A DNA stretch of 64,000 nt from Enterococcus saccharolyticus subsp. saccharolyticus. Lineage in GTDB: Bacteria; Bacillota; Bacilli; Lactobacillales; Enterococcaceae. Shown here piece after piece: positions 27,468 to 38,300 of the stretch. Position 1 is the stretch's first letter; each line of letters starts with the position of its first letter. The notes below the pieces were generated by a model. It was given only the letters and a program-made list of their open reading frames with translations, searched no databases and had not been told where the DNA came from. The position numbers and the translations under genes were made by a program. Where the stretch lies: positions 2,007,794 to 2,071,793 of the forward strand of contig NZ_CP118957.1 of NCBI RefSeq assembly GCF_029023825.1, given 5' to 3'.

Positions 27468-28179
27468 AATTAAGGAAATACCGTTTTGTCATCCCTATTG
27501 CATCCATCTCCATGATTTTTTCACCGTGTTCGATTAAATAATCAGGTGTTACTGTACTTTTACGAGCAAATTCAGAAAGGAGTGCTGTGTGATTTTCAAT
27601 CTGTTTATCTATTAATGTATCTTCTAAGAAAAATACATCCAAATAATACATACTATTCATTAAATAAAGATTGGTCACAACATCTTCCAATTCTATTTCG
27701 GTAGCTAGTTGAATCATTGCTTCAAATGATCCAATTTCAAATACCAACTCACGAGTAACAGGTGTGGATTCTTTTTCATCTTTTTCTTTTTTAGCAGGTA
27801 ATTGATTTTTAAACCAATCCATCATTTCTTCTTGAGAAAATCCTTCATAGGATTCTGGATCTTCATTTTTTAACCAGTCTGTGATCTCTTCTGGTGAATA
27901 ATAATCTCCATATACCTCATAAGGATCCATGTTTTCAAGAGAAGCATTTTTGCTGATAAACAATTCTAAGCCATCGCCTTTTGGTAATACTTGAAAAGTA
28001 ACTGCTTCGCTTCCTTTGAATTCATCATTCACGTCTACTTCTTCTAAAATACTATAAAAGAAATTTTCGATTTCCTTGTGATTTCCCAGTAAGTCTAAAA
28101 AAGTGATTCCTCTAGCAGCTAAATCTTCGCTTTTGATCAACACACGAATTGTGTTTTCATTAATATGTTCCATTTCCAT
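27466..28179 (-). CDS. mecA: ClpCP adaptor protein MecA
   Basis: Adaptor that brings substrates (ComK/ComX, Spx and others) to the ClpC-ClpP protease. The 237-residue protein has the N-terminal substrate-binding region (MEMEHINENTIRVLIKSEDLAARGITFLDLL, in two pieces), an acidic low-complexity linker (about 90-145, rich in D, E and P), and the C-terminal ClpC-binding domain beginning RELVFEIGSFEAMIQLA. Its neighbours spx and coiA are a classic target and a competence gene. Confidence 0.94.
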   Translation of the reverse strand: MEMEHINENTIRVLIKSEDLAARGITFLDLLGNHKEIENFFYSILEEVDVNDEFKGSEAVTFQVLPKGDGLELFISKNASLENMDPYEVYGDYYSPEEITDWLKNEDPESYEGFSQEEMMDWFKNQLPAKKEKDEKESTPVTRELVFEIGSFEAMIQLATEIELEDVVTNLYLMNSMYYLDVFFLEDTLIDKQIENHTALLSEFARKSTVTPDYLIEHGEKIMEMDAIGMTKRYFLN

Positions 28180-28290
28180 ATTAGCTACACCTCACTTATC
28201 CTTCATATAAGTCCATTGTAACGGATGGGCTAGAAATGTAAAGAGAAAAACATTACAAAGTCCAAATAGACAAGCATTCTTAAACAAAAA

Positions 28291-28327
28291 AATAAGACAA
28301 AAATCATTTTACGATTTTTGTCTTATT
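28291..28327 (-). terminator. Terminator after spx
   Basis: Perfect 15-base arms, AATAAGACAAAAATC and GATTTTTGTCTTATT, flanked by a T tract on the minus strand. Confidence 0.88.
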
Positions 28328-28332
28328 ACCTT

Positions 28333-28731
28333 TTATAATCCTGCCATTAGTTGCGCTTGTCTTAATTCTAATTGACGAACATCACGTGGTAAGAAACGAC
28401 GAATTTCATCTTCGTTAAAACCAACTTGTAATCTTTTTTCATCAATCATAATTGGACGACGTAACAAACCTGGGTTTTCTTGGACAAGAGTTAATAATTC
28501 TTTAAGTGGCAATTCATCAAGATCCATATTTAGCTTTTGGAACACCTTTGAACGAGTCGAAATGATTTCTTCGGTACCATCTTCTGTCATTTGCAGAATT
28601 GATTTTAATTCTGAAATGTTCAATGGCTCAGAGAAAATATTTCGCTCAACGAAAGGAATTTCGTGCTCTTGTAACCAAGCACGAGCTTTTCGGCATGAGG
28701 TACAACTTGGGGAAGTATATAGTGTCAACAA
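28333..28731 (-). CDS. spx: Global regulator Spx (ArsC family)
   Basis: Binds the RNA polymerase alpha C-terminal domain and switches transcription under thiol stress. The 132-residue protein has the CXXC redox switch in [12 protein letters not shown] (C10 and C13) and the [16 protein letters not shown]-terminal block used for polymerase contact. Translation starts at TTG 28731 (TTG TTG ACA), 9 bases after AAAGGAG; an ATG at 28737 is out of frame. MecA/ClpCP and ClpXP are the usual turnover routes, and mecA lies just downstream. The leader carries a hairpin (28756-28789). Confidence 0.95.
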   Translation of the reverse strand: MLTLYTSPSCTSCRKARAWLQEHEIPFVERNIFSEPLNISELKSILQMTEDGTEEIISTRSKVFQKLNMDLDELPLKELLTLVQENPGLLRRPIMIDEKRLQVGFNEDEIRRFLPRDVRQLELRQAQLMAGL

Positions 28732-28755
28732 CGTGCATCACTCCTTTTTAAATTA

Positions 28756-28789
28756 AAAACAGAAGAATCATTTGTTTCACTTCTGTTTT
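28756..28789 (-). promoter_or_regulatory. Terminator-like hairpin in the spx leader
   Basis: Perfect 10-base arms (AAAACAGAAG/CTTCTGTTTT) with a 14-base loop lie between a TATAAT box (about 28791-28796) and the spx ribosome site, followed by TAATTT. The U tract is short, so it may be an mRNA-stability or attenuation element rather than a true terminator. Confidence 0.45.
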
Positions 28790-28796
28790 CATTATA

Positions 28797-29292
28797 ACGC
28801 ACACTTTTGATAATTACTAGTGTTTTTCGCAAGTTTGCAAATAAAAAAAATTGTTATTTAATAAAAATAAACCTTGAAACTATCGGCTTTTTATCAAGCT
28901 TTTTTCCATTTTCGAAGAATTTTAGTCTTTTTTCTCATTTTTTTATTATTATGTAACAGACACTAAAAACTGTTATATATTTTGTCATTCGATTACAAAA
29001 TTAAACAACAACTAGCTTTTAATTTCTCACAAAAACAACTGCTTTCTTATAAAAAATAAAATAGCTTCAAGACAACAGACACAAGGTCTTCGTCACTATT
29101 TCATCTTGTATTTGACTTATTTGTTTTTTTATTGATTTATAAAATGTTATTTGACAATCCAGCGATTTTTTGTTCAGTTGTGTTACTGTTTTTTTTTATA
29201 AAAAATAAATTCTCATTTCTAAGTTAAAAACTTTTATGAGTATTTGCTTTATTTTTTTCAGAAAATGTGAAAAAAATAAAAAAAATGAAAAA
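28797..29292. other. Long AT-rich intergenic region between spx and the ABC exporter
   Basis: About 500 bases without a credible gene on either strand; only very short ORFs without ribosome sites. It is much more AT-rich than its surroundings. One imperfect hairpin (29059-29101: AAATAG...CTATTT with inner AAGAC/GTCTT) is followed by TATTTTTTAT on the minus strand, so a short untranslated RNA cannot be excluded. Confidence 0.5.
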
Positions 29293-29330
29293 GATGCGAA
29301 GATTCGTCACTTTGAACGAATTTTCGCACC
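29293..29330 (-). terminator. Terminator after the ABC exporter gene
   Basis: The arms TGCGAAAATTCGT and ACGAATCTTCGCA are followed by TCTTTTTC on the minus strand. Confidence 0.85.
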
Positions 29331-29342
29331 TCTGTTTTGTTA

Positions 29343-31058
29343 TTAATTGTGAAATTGTGCTTCGTAAAGTTTACGATAATGCCCATTTTTAGCCATTAAT
29401 TGCTCATGGGTTCCTTCTTCAAGAATGCCATTTTCACTCATAACAATAATTCTCGTTGCATGTTTAATTGTTGCTAAACGATGCGCGATGATTAAAGTTG
29501 TTCTTCCTTCTGCCAAAGAATTCAATGATTCTTGAATGACTTGTTCCGTCTCGGTATCCAAAGCAGAAGTTGCTTCATCTAAAATTAAAATAGGTGGATT
29601 TTTCAAGAACATACGCGCGATTGCCACGCGTTGACGTTGCCCTCCTGACAATTTAACTCCGCGTTCACCAATTAGTGTGTCTAATCCGTGGCTCATTTGT
29701 GCAACCACACCTTCTAAATGAGCCAACTTCACTGCTCGTAAAATGTCTTCTTCGGTGGCATCTAAATCACCATATGCGATATTTTCACGAATCGTTCCTG
29801 GGAATAAGAAAACATCTTGTTGCACCGTACCAATTTGATGACGTAAAGATGCTAAAGTCATGTCTTGAATATCGATGCCGTCAATAGTAATTTTACCTCC
29901 AGTTACATCATAAAAACGTGGCAATAAATTACACAATGTCGTTTTACCAGAACCACTTTGACCAACAAAAGCGACCGTTTCTCCCGCTTGAATATCTAAT
30001 GAAATATTATTTAAAACTTTAGTATCATCTGCATAGGCAAAAGAAACATCTTTATAAGAAATATTTCCTGTTAAATGGCCGACTGATTTTGCACCAGGCT
30101 TATCTTTAATCAATGGTTCTTTATCCAATTCTTCCGTTAAACGTTTGAAACCAGCAATTCCTTTTGGATAGCTTTCAATCATGATATTGACTTTTTCAAT
30201 TGGACGTACAAATACGTTTGCTAATAAGATAAATCCAACAAATTGTCCATTCGTCAATTCTCCTTGAATCGTATAATAAGCGCCAAAAATCAAGGCAAAT
30301 AAATTAATTAAACGAATCATGAAATAATTATAGGCTGAACTAACACCCATCACTTTGTAAAACACAATTTTTGAACGACGGTATAATTCACTTAATCTGT
30401 TGAACCGTGCTGCTTCGTAATCTTCTTTCGCAAAAGATTGTGTGACACGAATCCCACTTACTGCTGCTTCGACACCTGAATTAAATTCCCCTAAATTGTC
30501 ATAAATATCAGTGTTTACCTTCGTCATTTTCTTATTGAAAAAGACTAAAGCAATCGTAATTAACGGAATTAAGGCAAAAGTAGCAACTGCTAAGCCTACG
30601 TGCATCCGTAACATCAAAATAAATGATCCAACAAGTGTCATCACGGTGATGAACACATCTTCTGGACCATGGTGTGCCACTTCTGAAATTTCAAATAAAT
30701 CCGTCGTTAGACGACTAATGACTTTCCCTGTTTTTTGATTGTCATAATATTCAAATGACTGCTTTTGCAAATGCCCAAATAAGTCACGGCGCATATCCGT
30801 TTCAATATTGACACCTAGCTTATGTCCATAATAAACAACAATATATTGCAAAATCGTGTTAATCACATAAAAAAGTAATAACCCTAAACACGCCAATAAG
30901 ACATAACGGAAATTATTTTGAGGCATGATTTTATCAATCACCTGATTCACAGCAACTGGAAAAGCTAATTCAAGCAAACCTGCAAGAACGGCACAACAAA
31001 AATCCAATAAAAATAACGACTTGTAAGGTCGGTAATAGCTAAAAAATCGTTTTAACAT
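29343..31058 (-). CDS. ABC exporter, fused permease and ATPase (MsbA/LmrA-like)
   Basis: A half-size ABC transporter of 571 residues that should act as a dimer to export lipids, peptides or drugs. Six transmembrane helices (about 1-310) are followed by the ATPase: Walker A VGQSGSGKTTL, signature KLSGGQRQRVAIARM, Walker B PILILDEATSALD, and the H-loop IIAHRLATI. ATG 31058 is chosen for the AGGAGG 6 bases upstream. It has a consensus promoter at 31085-31113 and its own terminator. The substrate is unknown. Confidence 0.9.
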   Translation of the reverse strand: MLKRFFSYYRPYKSLFLLDFCCAVLAGLLELAFPVAVNQVIDKIMPQNNFRYVLLACLGLLLFYVINTILQYIVVYYGHKLGVNIETDMRRDLFGHLQKQSFEYYDNQKTGKVISRLTTDLFEISEVAHHGPEDVFITVMTLVGSFILMLRMHVGLAVATFALIPLITIALVFFNKKMTKVNTDIYDNLGEFNSGVEAAVSGIRVTQSFAKEDYEAARFNRLSELYRRSKIVFYKVMGVSSAYNYFMIRLINLFALIFGAYYTIQGELTNGQFVGFILLANVFVRPIEKVNIMIESYPKGIAGFKRLTEELDKEPLIKDKPGAKSVGHLTGNISYKDVSFAYADDTKVLNNISLDIQAGETVAFVGQSGSGKTTLCNLLPRFYDVTGGKITIDGIDIQDMTLASLRHQIGTVQQDVFLFPGTIRENIAYGDLDATEEDILRAVKLAHLEGVVAQMSHGLDTLIGERGVKLSGGQRQRVAIARMFLKNPPILILDEATSALDTETEQVIQESLNSLAEGRTTLIIAHRLATIKHATRIIVMSENGILEEGTHEQLMAKNGHYRKLYEAQFHN

Positions 31059-31084
31059 GTAATTCCTCCTTTCACATAGCATTT

Positions 31085-31113
31085 ATTATAGAGAAACCCA
31101 CTCAGAAAAGCAA
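31085..31113 (-). promoter_or_regulatory. Promoter of the ABC exporter gene
   Basis: TTGCTT (31108-31113), a 17-base spacer and TATAAT (31085-31090) on the minus strand. The remaining gap to 31390 holds nothing else I can recognise. Confidence 0.75.
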
Positions 31114-31390
31114 AAAACCAAATTTAAACAAAAACAAGTATTTGGAAACATTTCAGCATGAAATCTCTCCAAACACCCGTTTATACTAAGCATCATTGTT
31201 CAATTTTTTGCGACAAAATATTTTGACTCATCCAAAATTTTTAAGAGGCATTTTTTAAATTTTATCCAGCAATTCAAATGTCAAATAACCGCTTTCAGAT
31301 AGTTCATCTGTTTTAATTTCAGTAAACCACTGTAACATAAAAAATCACTAATAATGCAGAATCTACATTTCATCCTTGCAACATCCTGAA

Positions 31391-32089
31391 TTATTTGCCT
31401 CCTGTTGGCAAGTAAGATTGCAACGATTCTGCTAAATTGCGGACATTACGTGTTTGAACGTACACTGTTCCCCTACCATTAAATTCATTGACAATGCCTT
31501 CGCCGGAGGTAAAACCAAACATTCCAGAAGCAATGCGAATATGATAATCTAAGTCAGCTGACCATGCCAGTACATGTTCATTATCAACGGTTAGTGGTTG
31601 TTCCGGTTCAACGGTCAATTCGACAATATCACCAAAACTTGAAATTAACAAATCTCCATTTCCTGATGTCTCCATGACAAACAATCCACCAGTTCCCGCA
31701 AAAATAGCTTTCCCAACATCTTGGCGAACCATATTGTACCGTACAGAAGCATCTGAAGCGAGATAAGCACCAGTATTTAACCGATATTGTTCGAAACCGA
31801 TACTTAATTTTTGAATTTTCCCGATATTACTTGGTGCAACTGCTAATTCTGCTTGATTATCCGTGGCAGTTGCTTCCGTAATAAACATCGATTCACCCGA
31901 CGTAATCGAACGACCAATCGCAGACATTAAACCGCCTAATCCTGACCGATTGTTACTATTCATCCGGCCTTTAATTTCAACATTGCGTGAATAGGCCATC
32001 GCACCACGTTCAATATTAATGACATCGCCCCGATTCATTTGAATGACTGCCATTGGATAGGCCGTCCCACCTGTTAACTCAAAATTCAT
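31391..32089 (-). CDS. AIM24 family protein (TIGR00266-like)
   Basis: A 232-residue beta-rich protein of the AIM24 family, whose bacterial members have no settled function. Family features are the N-terminal FELTGGTAYPMAVIQMNRGDVINIERGAM (in two blocks), the glycine-rich MNSNNRSGLGGLMSAIGRSITSGESMF, and the late GLFVMETSGNGDLLISSFGDI. There is no signal peptide. AAGGAGG precedes the ATG. It lies downstream of the SNF2 gene beyond a terminator, so it is probably independent. Confidence 0.82.
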   Translation of the reverse strand: MNFELTGGTAYPMAVIQMNRGDVINIERGAMAYSRNVEIKGRMNSNNRSGLGGLMSAIGRSITSGESMFITEATATDNQAELAVAPSNIGKIQKLSIGFEQYRLNTGAYLASDASVRYNMVRQDVGKAIFAGTGGLFVMETSGNGDLLISSFGDIVELTVEPEQPLTVDNEHVLAWSADLDYHIRIASGMFGFTSGEGIVNEFNGRGTVYVQTRNVRNLAESLQSYLPTGGK

Positions 32090-32149
32090 TTTAACTCCTC
32101 CTTTTACTTGACTACATTTATTATATCACGGAACGGATAACGGATAGAA

Positions 32150-32181
32150 AAAAGCACCCAGACAACACGGTCTCGGTGCTT
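32150..32181 (-). terminator. Terminator after the SNF2 helicase gene
   Basis: AAGCACC and GGTGCTT arms with an inner GAGACC/GGTCTC-like extension, followed by TTTTTTC on the minus strand. Confidence 0.78.
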
Positions 32182-32185
32182 GTTC

Positions 32186-35100
32186 TTATTCTTCTCCAAG
32201 GCTTAAAATTAAGCGAATATCATCTTCCGTCATTTGTTGTAATTGTGTTTCATTTCCTTGGATGACACGTTGGAACAATTCACGTTTTTCTTGTTGCAAT
32301 GAATTCATGCGTTCCTCAATCGTTCCTTCAGCAATCATTCGCCACACTTCAACGACTCGTTTTTGACCAATACGATGGGCACGCCCAGCAGCTTGTTCTT
32401 CCACAGCTGGATTCCACCATAAGTCATACAAGATAACGGTATCAGCACCGGTTAAGTTGAGCCCTGTTCCACCTGCTTTAAGCGAAATCAAGAACACATC
32501 TTTTTCACCAGCATTAAACGCATCTACCATTTCAATGCGTTCTTTCGGTGGTGTACTTCCTCTTAGATAGAAGGTTTCTAACCCTAACTCGTTTAATTCT
32601 TCTTCAATAATCGATAACATACTCGTAAATTGAGAGAACAATAAGACACGTCGGTTGTTTTCTTTCGCGGCTTGAATCAAGTCTTTTACTTGCTCAAGCT
32701 TACCAGAACCACCGACATAATCTTCAATAAATAATTTCGGATCGCAACAAATTTGGCGCAAACGTGTTAAACCGGCTAGAATACTAATCCGATTTTTCTT
32801 GAAGGTAGCAGAATCCATACTAGAAATCTCTTCACGCATTTGGCGCAAATAAGCTAAATAGACAGTTTTTTGTTCTTCCGTTAACGCACTATAATAATTC
32901 GTTTCGATTTTTTCCGGTAAATCTTTGAGAACGGTTCGCTTGTCGCGACGCAAGATAAACGGTTGAATCATCCCGGCAATTTGTTCAGTAGATAATTCTC
33001 GATAACGCTGTTTACTTGGGAAAAAGCCCGGCATAATCATTTGGAATAAAGCCCATAATTCTTCCAAATTGTTCTCAATCGGCGTACCACTTAAAGCAAA
33101 ACGATGGTCAACTTTTAACGAACGCAACGCTTGGGCTGTTTTGGTACTGCTATTTTTCACCATCTGCGCTTCATCCAAAATTAAATAGCCAATTTCACGT
33201 TCACGGTAAGTGTCAACGTCTTGACGTAAACTAGCATAAGATGTAATCAAAATATCAGCTTGTTCTGCCATAATATGTTCCCGTTCATCTTTGTTGCCAC
33301 TAACCACAATCGCTCGTAATGTTGGCGCAAATTTTTTGATTTCTTGGTGCCAGTTATAAGTCAGACTGGCAGGGGCTACGATCAATACTTGAATCGTTTC
33401 GTGTTCTTCTTTTTCTGATAACAAATAACTAATTGTTTGTAAGGTTTTTCCTAGACCCATTTCATCGGCCAAAATACCACCAAATTGATAGTGACTCAAC
33501 ATTTTTAACCAACGAAAACCTGCGACTTGGTATTCTCGTAATTCTGCTTGCAGATTTTGTGGCAACTGCGCATCATAGGCTTCCGGATGCGTTAAATCCG
33601 TAACCATTTTATCAAAACCTGCACTGAAATGGGCGCGATCTGCTAACTGTTGTTGCAACTGCAACCCTTGATTCAAAGGAATTTTTGCGATACCTTTTTC
33701 TGTTTGAATATTTTCACGTAATTGCGCTAAAATACGACTCGTTTCTTGGAAATCTTCTGAATCCAACGACAAGACTTGCCCGTTTTCCATCGTATAAAAT
33801 TGATCGTTGCGCAATAAACTTTGTAAGACTTCATCAATCTCATTTTGCGCAATGCCTGAAATATCAAAACTAACATCTAACCAAGAACCTGCTTCTCGTA
33901 CTTCAATCGTTGGTTGGAACTTACGGCCGTCTAAATAACGTTCTCGTAATTTTTTCCCCATACGAATCTCTCCTAATTGACGTAGAAAAGACAGCTCGCG
34001 TGTAAAGAAATGATACAGCGCCTCGCCTTCAGGTAATGGTTTTTGCCAACCAGTTTGGGTCCGTTCAAAATCTAAACTTTTCGCCAATAATTCAATCCGT
34101 TGTTCTTGTTTGTAGTCACGTAGAACTTCCGCGTGATTTTCTGGGATGACTTGATGTGCTTCATCGGTGGAATAAATCACGTCGCCATATACATAATCGG
34201 CACGCATATCAATATTGCCTTGACGTTTTTTCAAATAGAAAATCACTTGCAACTTCTCATCACTAATATAGTTGTACACTTCTTCAGAAATTTGTACCTC
34301 ACCAATTTTGCGTAAAAATGGCAAGACTTGTTTAAAGAGAATCGACAACTCATGCTTCGGATACGCAATCACTGGTTCTTCCAATCGTTTTAAGAGTTGT
34401 TCCATCGTCAAATAAATATCGAAGTCTTTGACACTTAATGCATAGACTGTCTCGTCCACAATTCCCCAGCCATAATATTTGTAGACTAGATCGAAATCTT
34501 TTTCGATGCGTAATTCAAAGTGCTCTTCTACTCTAGCTAATGAAAAACGTAAGGGCTGCTTTTGATTGGTAAACTGCAACCCACGGCGTTTTTCGTGCTC
34601 TGTTTGCAATAAAAATGGAAATTGTGTCATTTGTTCAATGATTTCTTGTGCGGATTCAACAGGTAATAGCAAATATTTTTTATCCAATTTGCCTTTCACT
34701 TGAATTCCTGTTTGGCCCATTAATTGTTGCGTTTGGGCCAAATGAGACAGACGGGTTAATAAAGCATTGGTTGTTTCATCAAATGCTTGATGAGCCAGTG
34801 AAAAATTATTTTGTTTGTTGGCAACATATAATTTCTCTTCATCGTACACTTGTAAAAATTTATAAATATTTTTGACCACATAACTACGGCCATGACGTTC
34901 ACCGACTTTTAACGAAATCCCTAACACATCTAATTCATAACGATAAGGATTTGTCGGTAGACTATCTAATTGACATTCAATAACCAGCGGCGTAGCTTTT
35001 CTTTCCGGTTCATTGGCTAAACGATGAAAGCCATTCGAAAACATGACCGATGGTGAAAAAGCGTCCACTTTTTGAACCTCACTTTTAGGAATCATGCGCG

Positions 35101-35353
35101 TCTTGCCTTCTTTACGTAGATAAAGTTCCACTGCCACCGTATGCTTACAATAATGATGTTCTTCCCAATAAGGACATTGACAATAATCTTCTTCTTTGGC
35201 GCTTGTATCTAAATCGATACGATACAATTCACTCCCCAAGACTTCTGCATGCCATACTTGATTTTCTGGATCAGGAGTTACCGATAACACCCGCCCATCA
35301 TTAAGATAGGTTCTTGCTTTTTCGATGATTTTTTCTGGAATACTCCATTTCAT
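32186..35353 (-). CDS. SNF2-family ATPase/helicase with N-terminal SWIM zinc finger
   Basis: A 1055-residue superfamily 2 DNA translocase. The N-terminus carries a SWIM finger (CQCPYWEEHHYCKH: CxC...CxH, residues about 58-71), then a long accessory region. The SNF2 ATPase follows (from about 610): ILADEMGLGKTLQTISYL (Walker A), LILDEAQMVKN (DEAQ box) and FALSGTPIENN. The helicase C lobe has LLFSQFTSML and AAGRAHRIGQ. It begins 18 bases after the sbcC stop, so it probably forms a DNA-repair operon with sbcD and sbcC. Its exact role in bacteria is not established. Confidence 0.93.
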   Translation of the reverse strand: MKWSIPEKIIEKARTYLNDGRVLSVTPDPENQVWHAEVLGSELYRIDLDTSAKEEDYCQCPYWEEHHYCKHTVAVELYLRKEGKTRMIPKSEVQKVDAFSPSVMFSNGFHRLANEPERKATPLVIECQLDSLPTNPYRYELDVLGISLKVGERHGRSYVVKNIYKFLQVYDEEKLYVANKQNNFSLAHQAFDETTNALLTRLSHLAQTQQLMGQTGIQVKGKLDKKYLLLPVESAQEIIEQMTQFPFLLQTEHEKRRGLQFTNQKQPLRFSLARVEEHFELRIEKDFDLVYKYYGWGIVDETVYALSVKDFDIYLTMEQLLKRLEEPVIAYPKHELSILFKQVLPFLRKIGEVQISEEVYNYISDEKLQVIFYLKKRQGNIDMRADYVYGDVIYSTDEAHQVIPENHAEVLRDYKQEQRIELLAKSLDFERTQTGWQKPLPEGEALYHFFTRELSFLRQLGEIRMGKKLRERYLDGRKFQPTIEVREAGSWLDVSFDISGIAQNEIDEVLQSLLRNDQFYTMENGQVLSLDSEDFQETSRILAQLRENIQTEKGIAKIPLNQGLQLQQQLADRAHFSAGFDKMVTDLTHPEAYDAQLPQNLQAELREYQVAGFRWLKMLSHYQFGGILADEMGLGKTLQTISYLLSEKEEHETIQVLIVAPASLTYNWHQEIKKFAPTLRAIVVSGNKDEREHIMAEQADILITSYASLRQDVDTYREREIGYLILDEAQMVKNSSTKTAQALRSLKVDHRFALSGTPIENNLEELWALFQMIMPGFFPSKQRYRELSTEQIAGMIQPFILRRDKRTVLKDLPEKIETNYYSALTEEQKTVYLAYLRQMREEISSMDSATFKKNRISILAGLTRLRQICCDPKLFIEDYVGGSGKLEQVKDLIQAAKENNRRVLLFSQFTSMLSIIEEELNELGLETFYLRGSTPPKERIEMVDAFNAGEKDVFLISLKAGGTGLNLTGADTVILYDLWWNPAVEEQAAGRAHRIGQKRVVEVWRMIAEGTIEERMNSLQQEKRELFQRVIQGNETQLQQMTEDDIRLILSLGEE

Positions 35354-35371
35354 ATCATTTATTCCTCCCCA

Positions 35372-38300
35372 CTACACCACTTGACTCTTAATATGGCTTT
35401 GACCGCTACCATTTGTTTGGACAATTAATTGCTGCTGGATACGGTCTTTTAATTCTCGGACGTGACTGATAATTCCAATCATCCGTCCTTCATTTTCAAT
35501 GATTTCTAAGGCTTCCATCGCCATCTCTAATGATTCTTCATCTAATGATCCAAAACCTTCATCAATAAAGAGTGCTTCGATCGCAATGCCACCTGCACGA
35601 TTTTGAATGACATCAGCTAACGATAAAGCTAATGCAAGTGCGGCAATAAAACTTTCGCCACCAGATAACGTGTGCGCACGCCGACTCATCCCGGCATTAT
35701 CATCATAAATATTAATTTCTAAACCGGTTGAACTGCGGTAGCTGCCTTTTTTATCTGCTAATAAAAATTGATAACGACCTCGTGTTAATTTATTGAGTCG
35801 TTGATTTGCAACCGCTAATATCTCTGCTAAGAATGATTGTAACACATATCGTTCAATACTCATTTTTTCAGGATTATCCCCATTTAACGTCTGTGATAGC
35901 TGTTGAAGTTGCATCATTTCAGTTAATTGCGCTGACGATTGTTGTGCTAAATTCTCTAGCTCCTCCAACAATTGACGATTGCTTTGAATGACTTCTGCTT
36001 GCTGAATCACTTGTTTTTGCAAATCGGTCACCTGTTCTTCTGCGAGGTCATATTGCGCTTGCAACTGAGTAATATTAGGCACTGGTTCAACAATCAATTG
36101 CGCCAAATCTTGCAGTCTTCGCTCGATGACCGTTCGTTCTTGGTTGTATGTAGTCACCTGTTCTTGCAAACTTGGTAACGAATCGATTTCTTGACTGGCG
36201 CTACGCATTTCTTCTTCAGACGCAAAGTCACTCACCTGTAACGCTTGCTGTAAGTTGGTCGCTTGTTCTTGTTCTTTCGCAATCACGGCCTGTAGTTGTT
36301 GTGTTTGTTGCTGCTGGCGTTCATTGAGACTAATGAATGTCCGATTAAGTTCCTCTCCCAGATGTTGAAACTCAGTGAGCCGTTTTTGATGCTGACTGAC
36401 TTGTTGTTGTAAGTCGGTCTGTTCATTTAACAAGTCTTCATAGGTCCGATTCTCTAATTGCTTTTGTAATGTTTTTATTTCTAATGTAATAGGTTGTACG
36501 AGTCGTTCCATTTCTTGGTATTCTTGTTGAACTGTTTGATACGCTGTTAGCACTTGTTGCAAGTCTGCTTCCAGTTTTTCCTGTTCGTTTATTTTTTGCG
36601 TCAACTGATCTTTTTGCTGGGCTAGCGTTGTGGTAAATGCCTGTAAGTAGTCGGTTGGTTGCGCAATTGGTTCATCTAAAAGATTTTCCATCTCTTGACG
36701 AAGCGTCGTGCCTTGACTGACAAGTTGTGTTTGTTGTTTCAGTAAGTCATTTTGTGTTGCTTGCAAGGTTTGTTGTTGGTAACGTACCTGTTGTTGCTCG
36801 TCTTCTTTTGCGCGTAATTGTTGCGTTACTTCTTCAAAAAGACGTTCCCGCAACACAATGTCCTCTTCTGAAACTGGTAGCACGTCATGGCTATGTTCCG
36901 TCGCACCACAAACTGGACATGGTTCACCGTCGACCAATAATAACTGCAGACGAGCAATTTGTAATTTCGCATAATCGCTTTGCCGTTGTTGACATTCCTT
37001 ACCTAGCGTATCAATGGTGGTTACCAATTCAGCTAAAGTCTGATGACTCATCGCTAACTCTGTTTCATTTGCCTGAATTTGTTGTTGAATTGTTGCCAAT
37101 TGCGCTTGTCCTTCTTGCCATCGTTCCACTTGTGCGGTTAATTGCACATATTGTAATTCTTTGACTTGCAGGTTTTCTTTTTGACTAGCAATCGTTGTAT
37201 CACGGGCAGCTTCAAATATCGCTTGTTGTGCTTGATAGTCCGTCACTTTCGCTTGCAATTGATTTAAAGTCACTTGGTAGTCTGCTTCCGTTTTTTGTAA
37301 TTCTTGGACTTTTTGTGCGATAGGCACTAAATGTTCCATTTGCTGACTCTTTTTTTCTTGCTCAGCTATTTGCTCTTGCAACTGATTCATCGCTGGTTTT
37401 TCTGCTTCCCAATTTGCGAGTGCTACTTTGTTTTCATGCAGGGAAGCTGTTAACTCTTGTAATACTTCATCAATTGCCCGGTGTTCCTTACGACAATCGT
37501 CCAAATGCGTCAATACATGCAGATTCTTTTCCACCCAAGACAAACGTTTGACAGTTTGTTGTATGGTTTGCATTTCTGATTCTTGCGCACACAAAGTGGT
37601 GTACTTTTCCGTTAGTTCTGCTTGTTCTGTACATAAGGTCAATTGTTCTTTGCCTTTATATAAAGCTGTTTCTGTTTGCTTTTTCTGTTCTTTTGCTTTA
37701 TCAAACATTGTCGTTAATTGGAAGTGTTGTTCCTTTAGTTGCTCAAGGTCTGCTTGCCAAGCAAGCAATGTTTCTTGAACCGACACAAACGGCTTTTCTG
37801 CGACCCATTGAAACCGTGGCAATAAAGCATCCATTTGTTGTTGTTTGTTGCTTAACGACTGATCCATATCTTTTTGTTTTTGACGGAACCATTCATTTAA
37901 GCGTTGATACAACTCAGTACCAAATAAATTGCGTAACAGTTTTTCTTTCTCACTACTCGGTGCAATTAGAAAGTTACGGAATTCTCCTTGCGGTAATAAA
38001 ATGATTTGGAAAAATTGTTTCGCATCCACATTCAACAAATCTTTGATGAACTGGTCCACTTCTGTTCGCTTGGTGTATTGCTTTTGCTCTTCCATTTGGC
38101 CGTTATAAATGGTTAGACGAACTTTTGCGGTTTGTTTTTTTGTTCCTTCGCCGCGCTTTTTCTTGACTTCTTGTTCTGGAGAACGTTCAATTTCATAAAA
38201 AAATCCTTGATGTTCAAAACGAAAAGTCACTGCTGTTTCTTCTTCTGGCGTCGCAAACATCGAACGCATTTCTTTGCCAGAACGCAACTGTCCTGACGTT

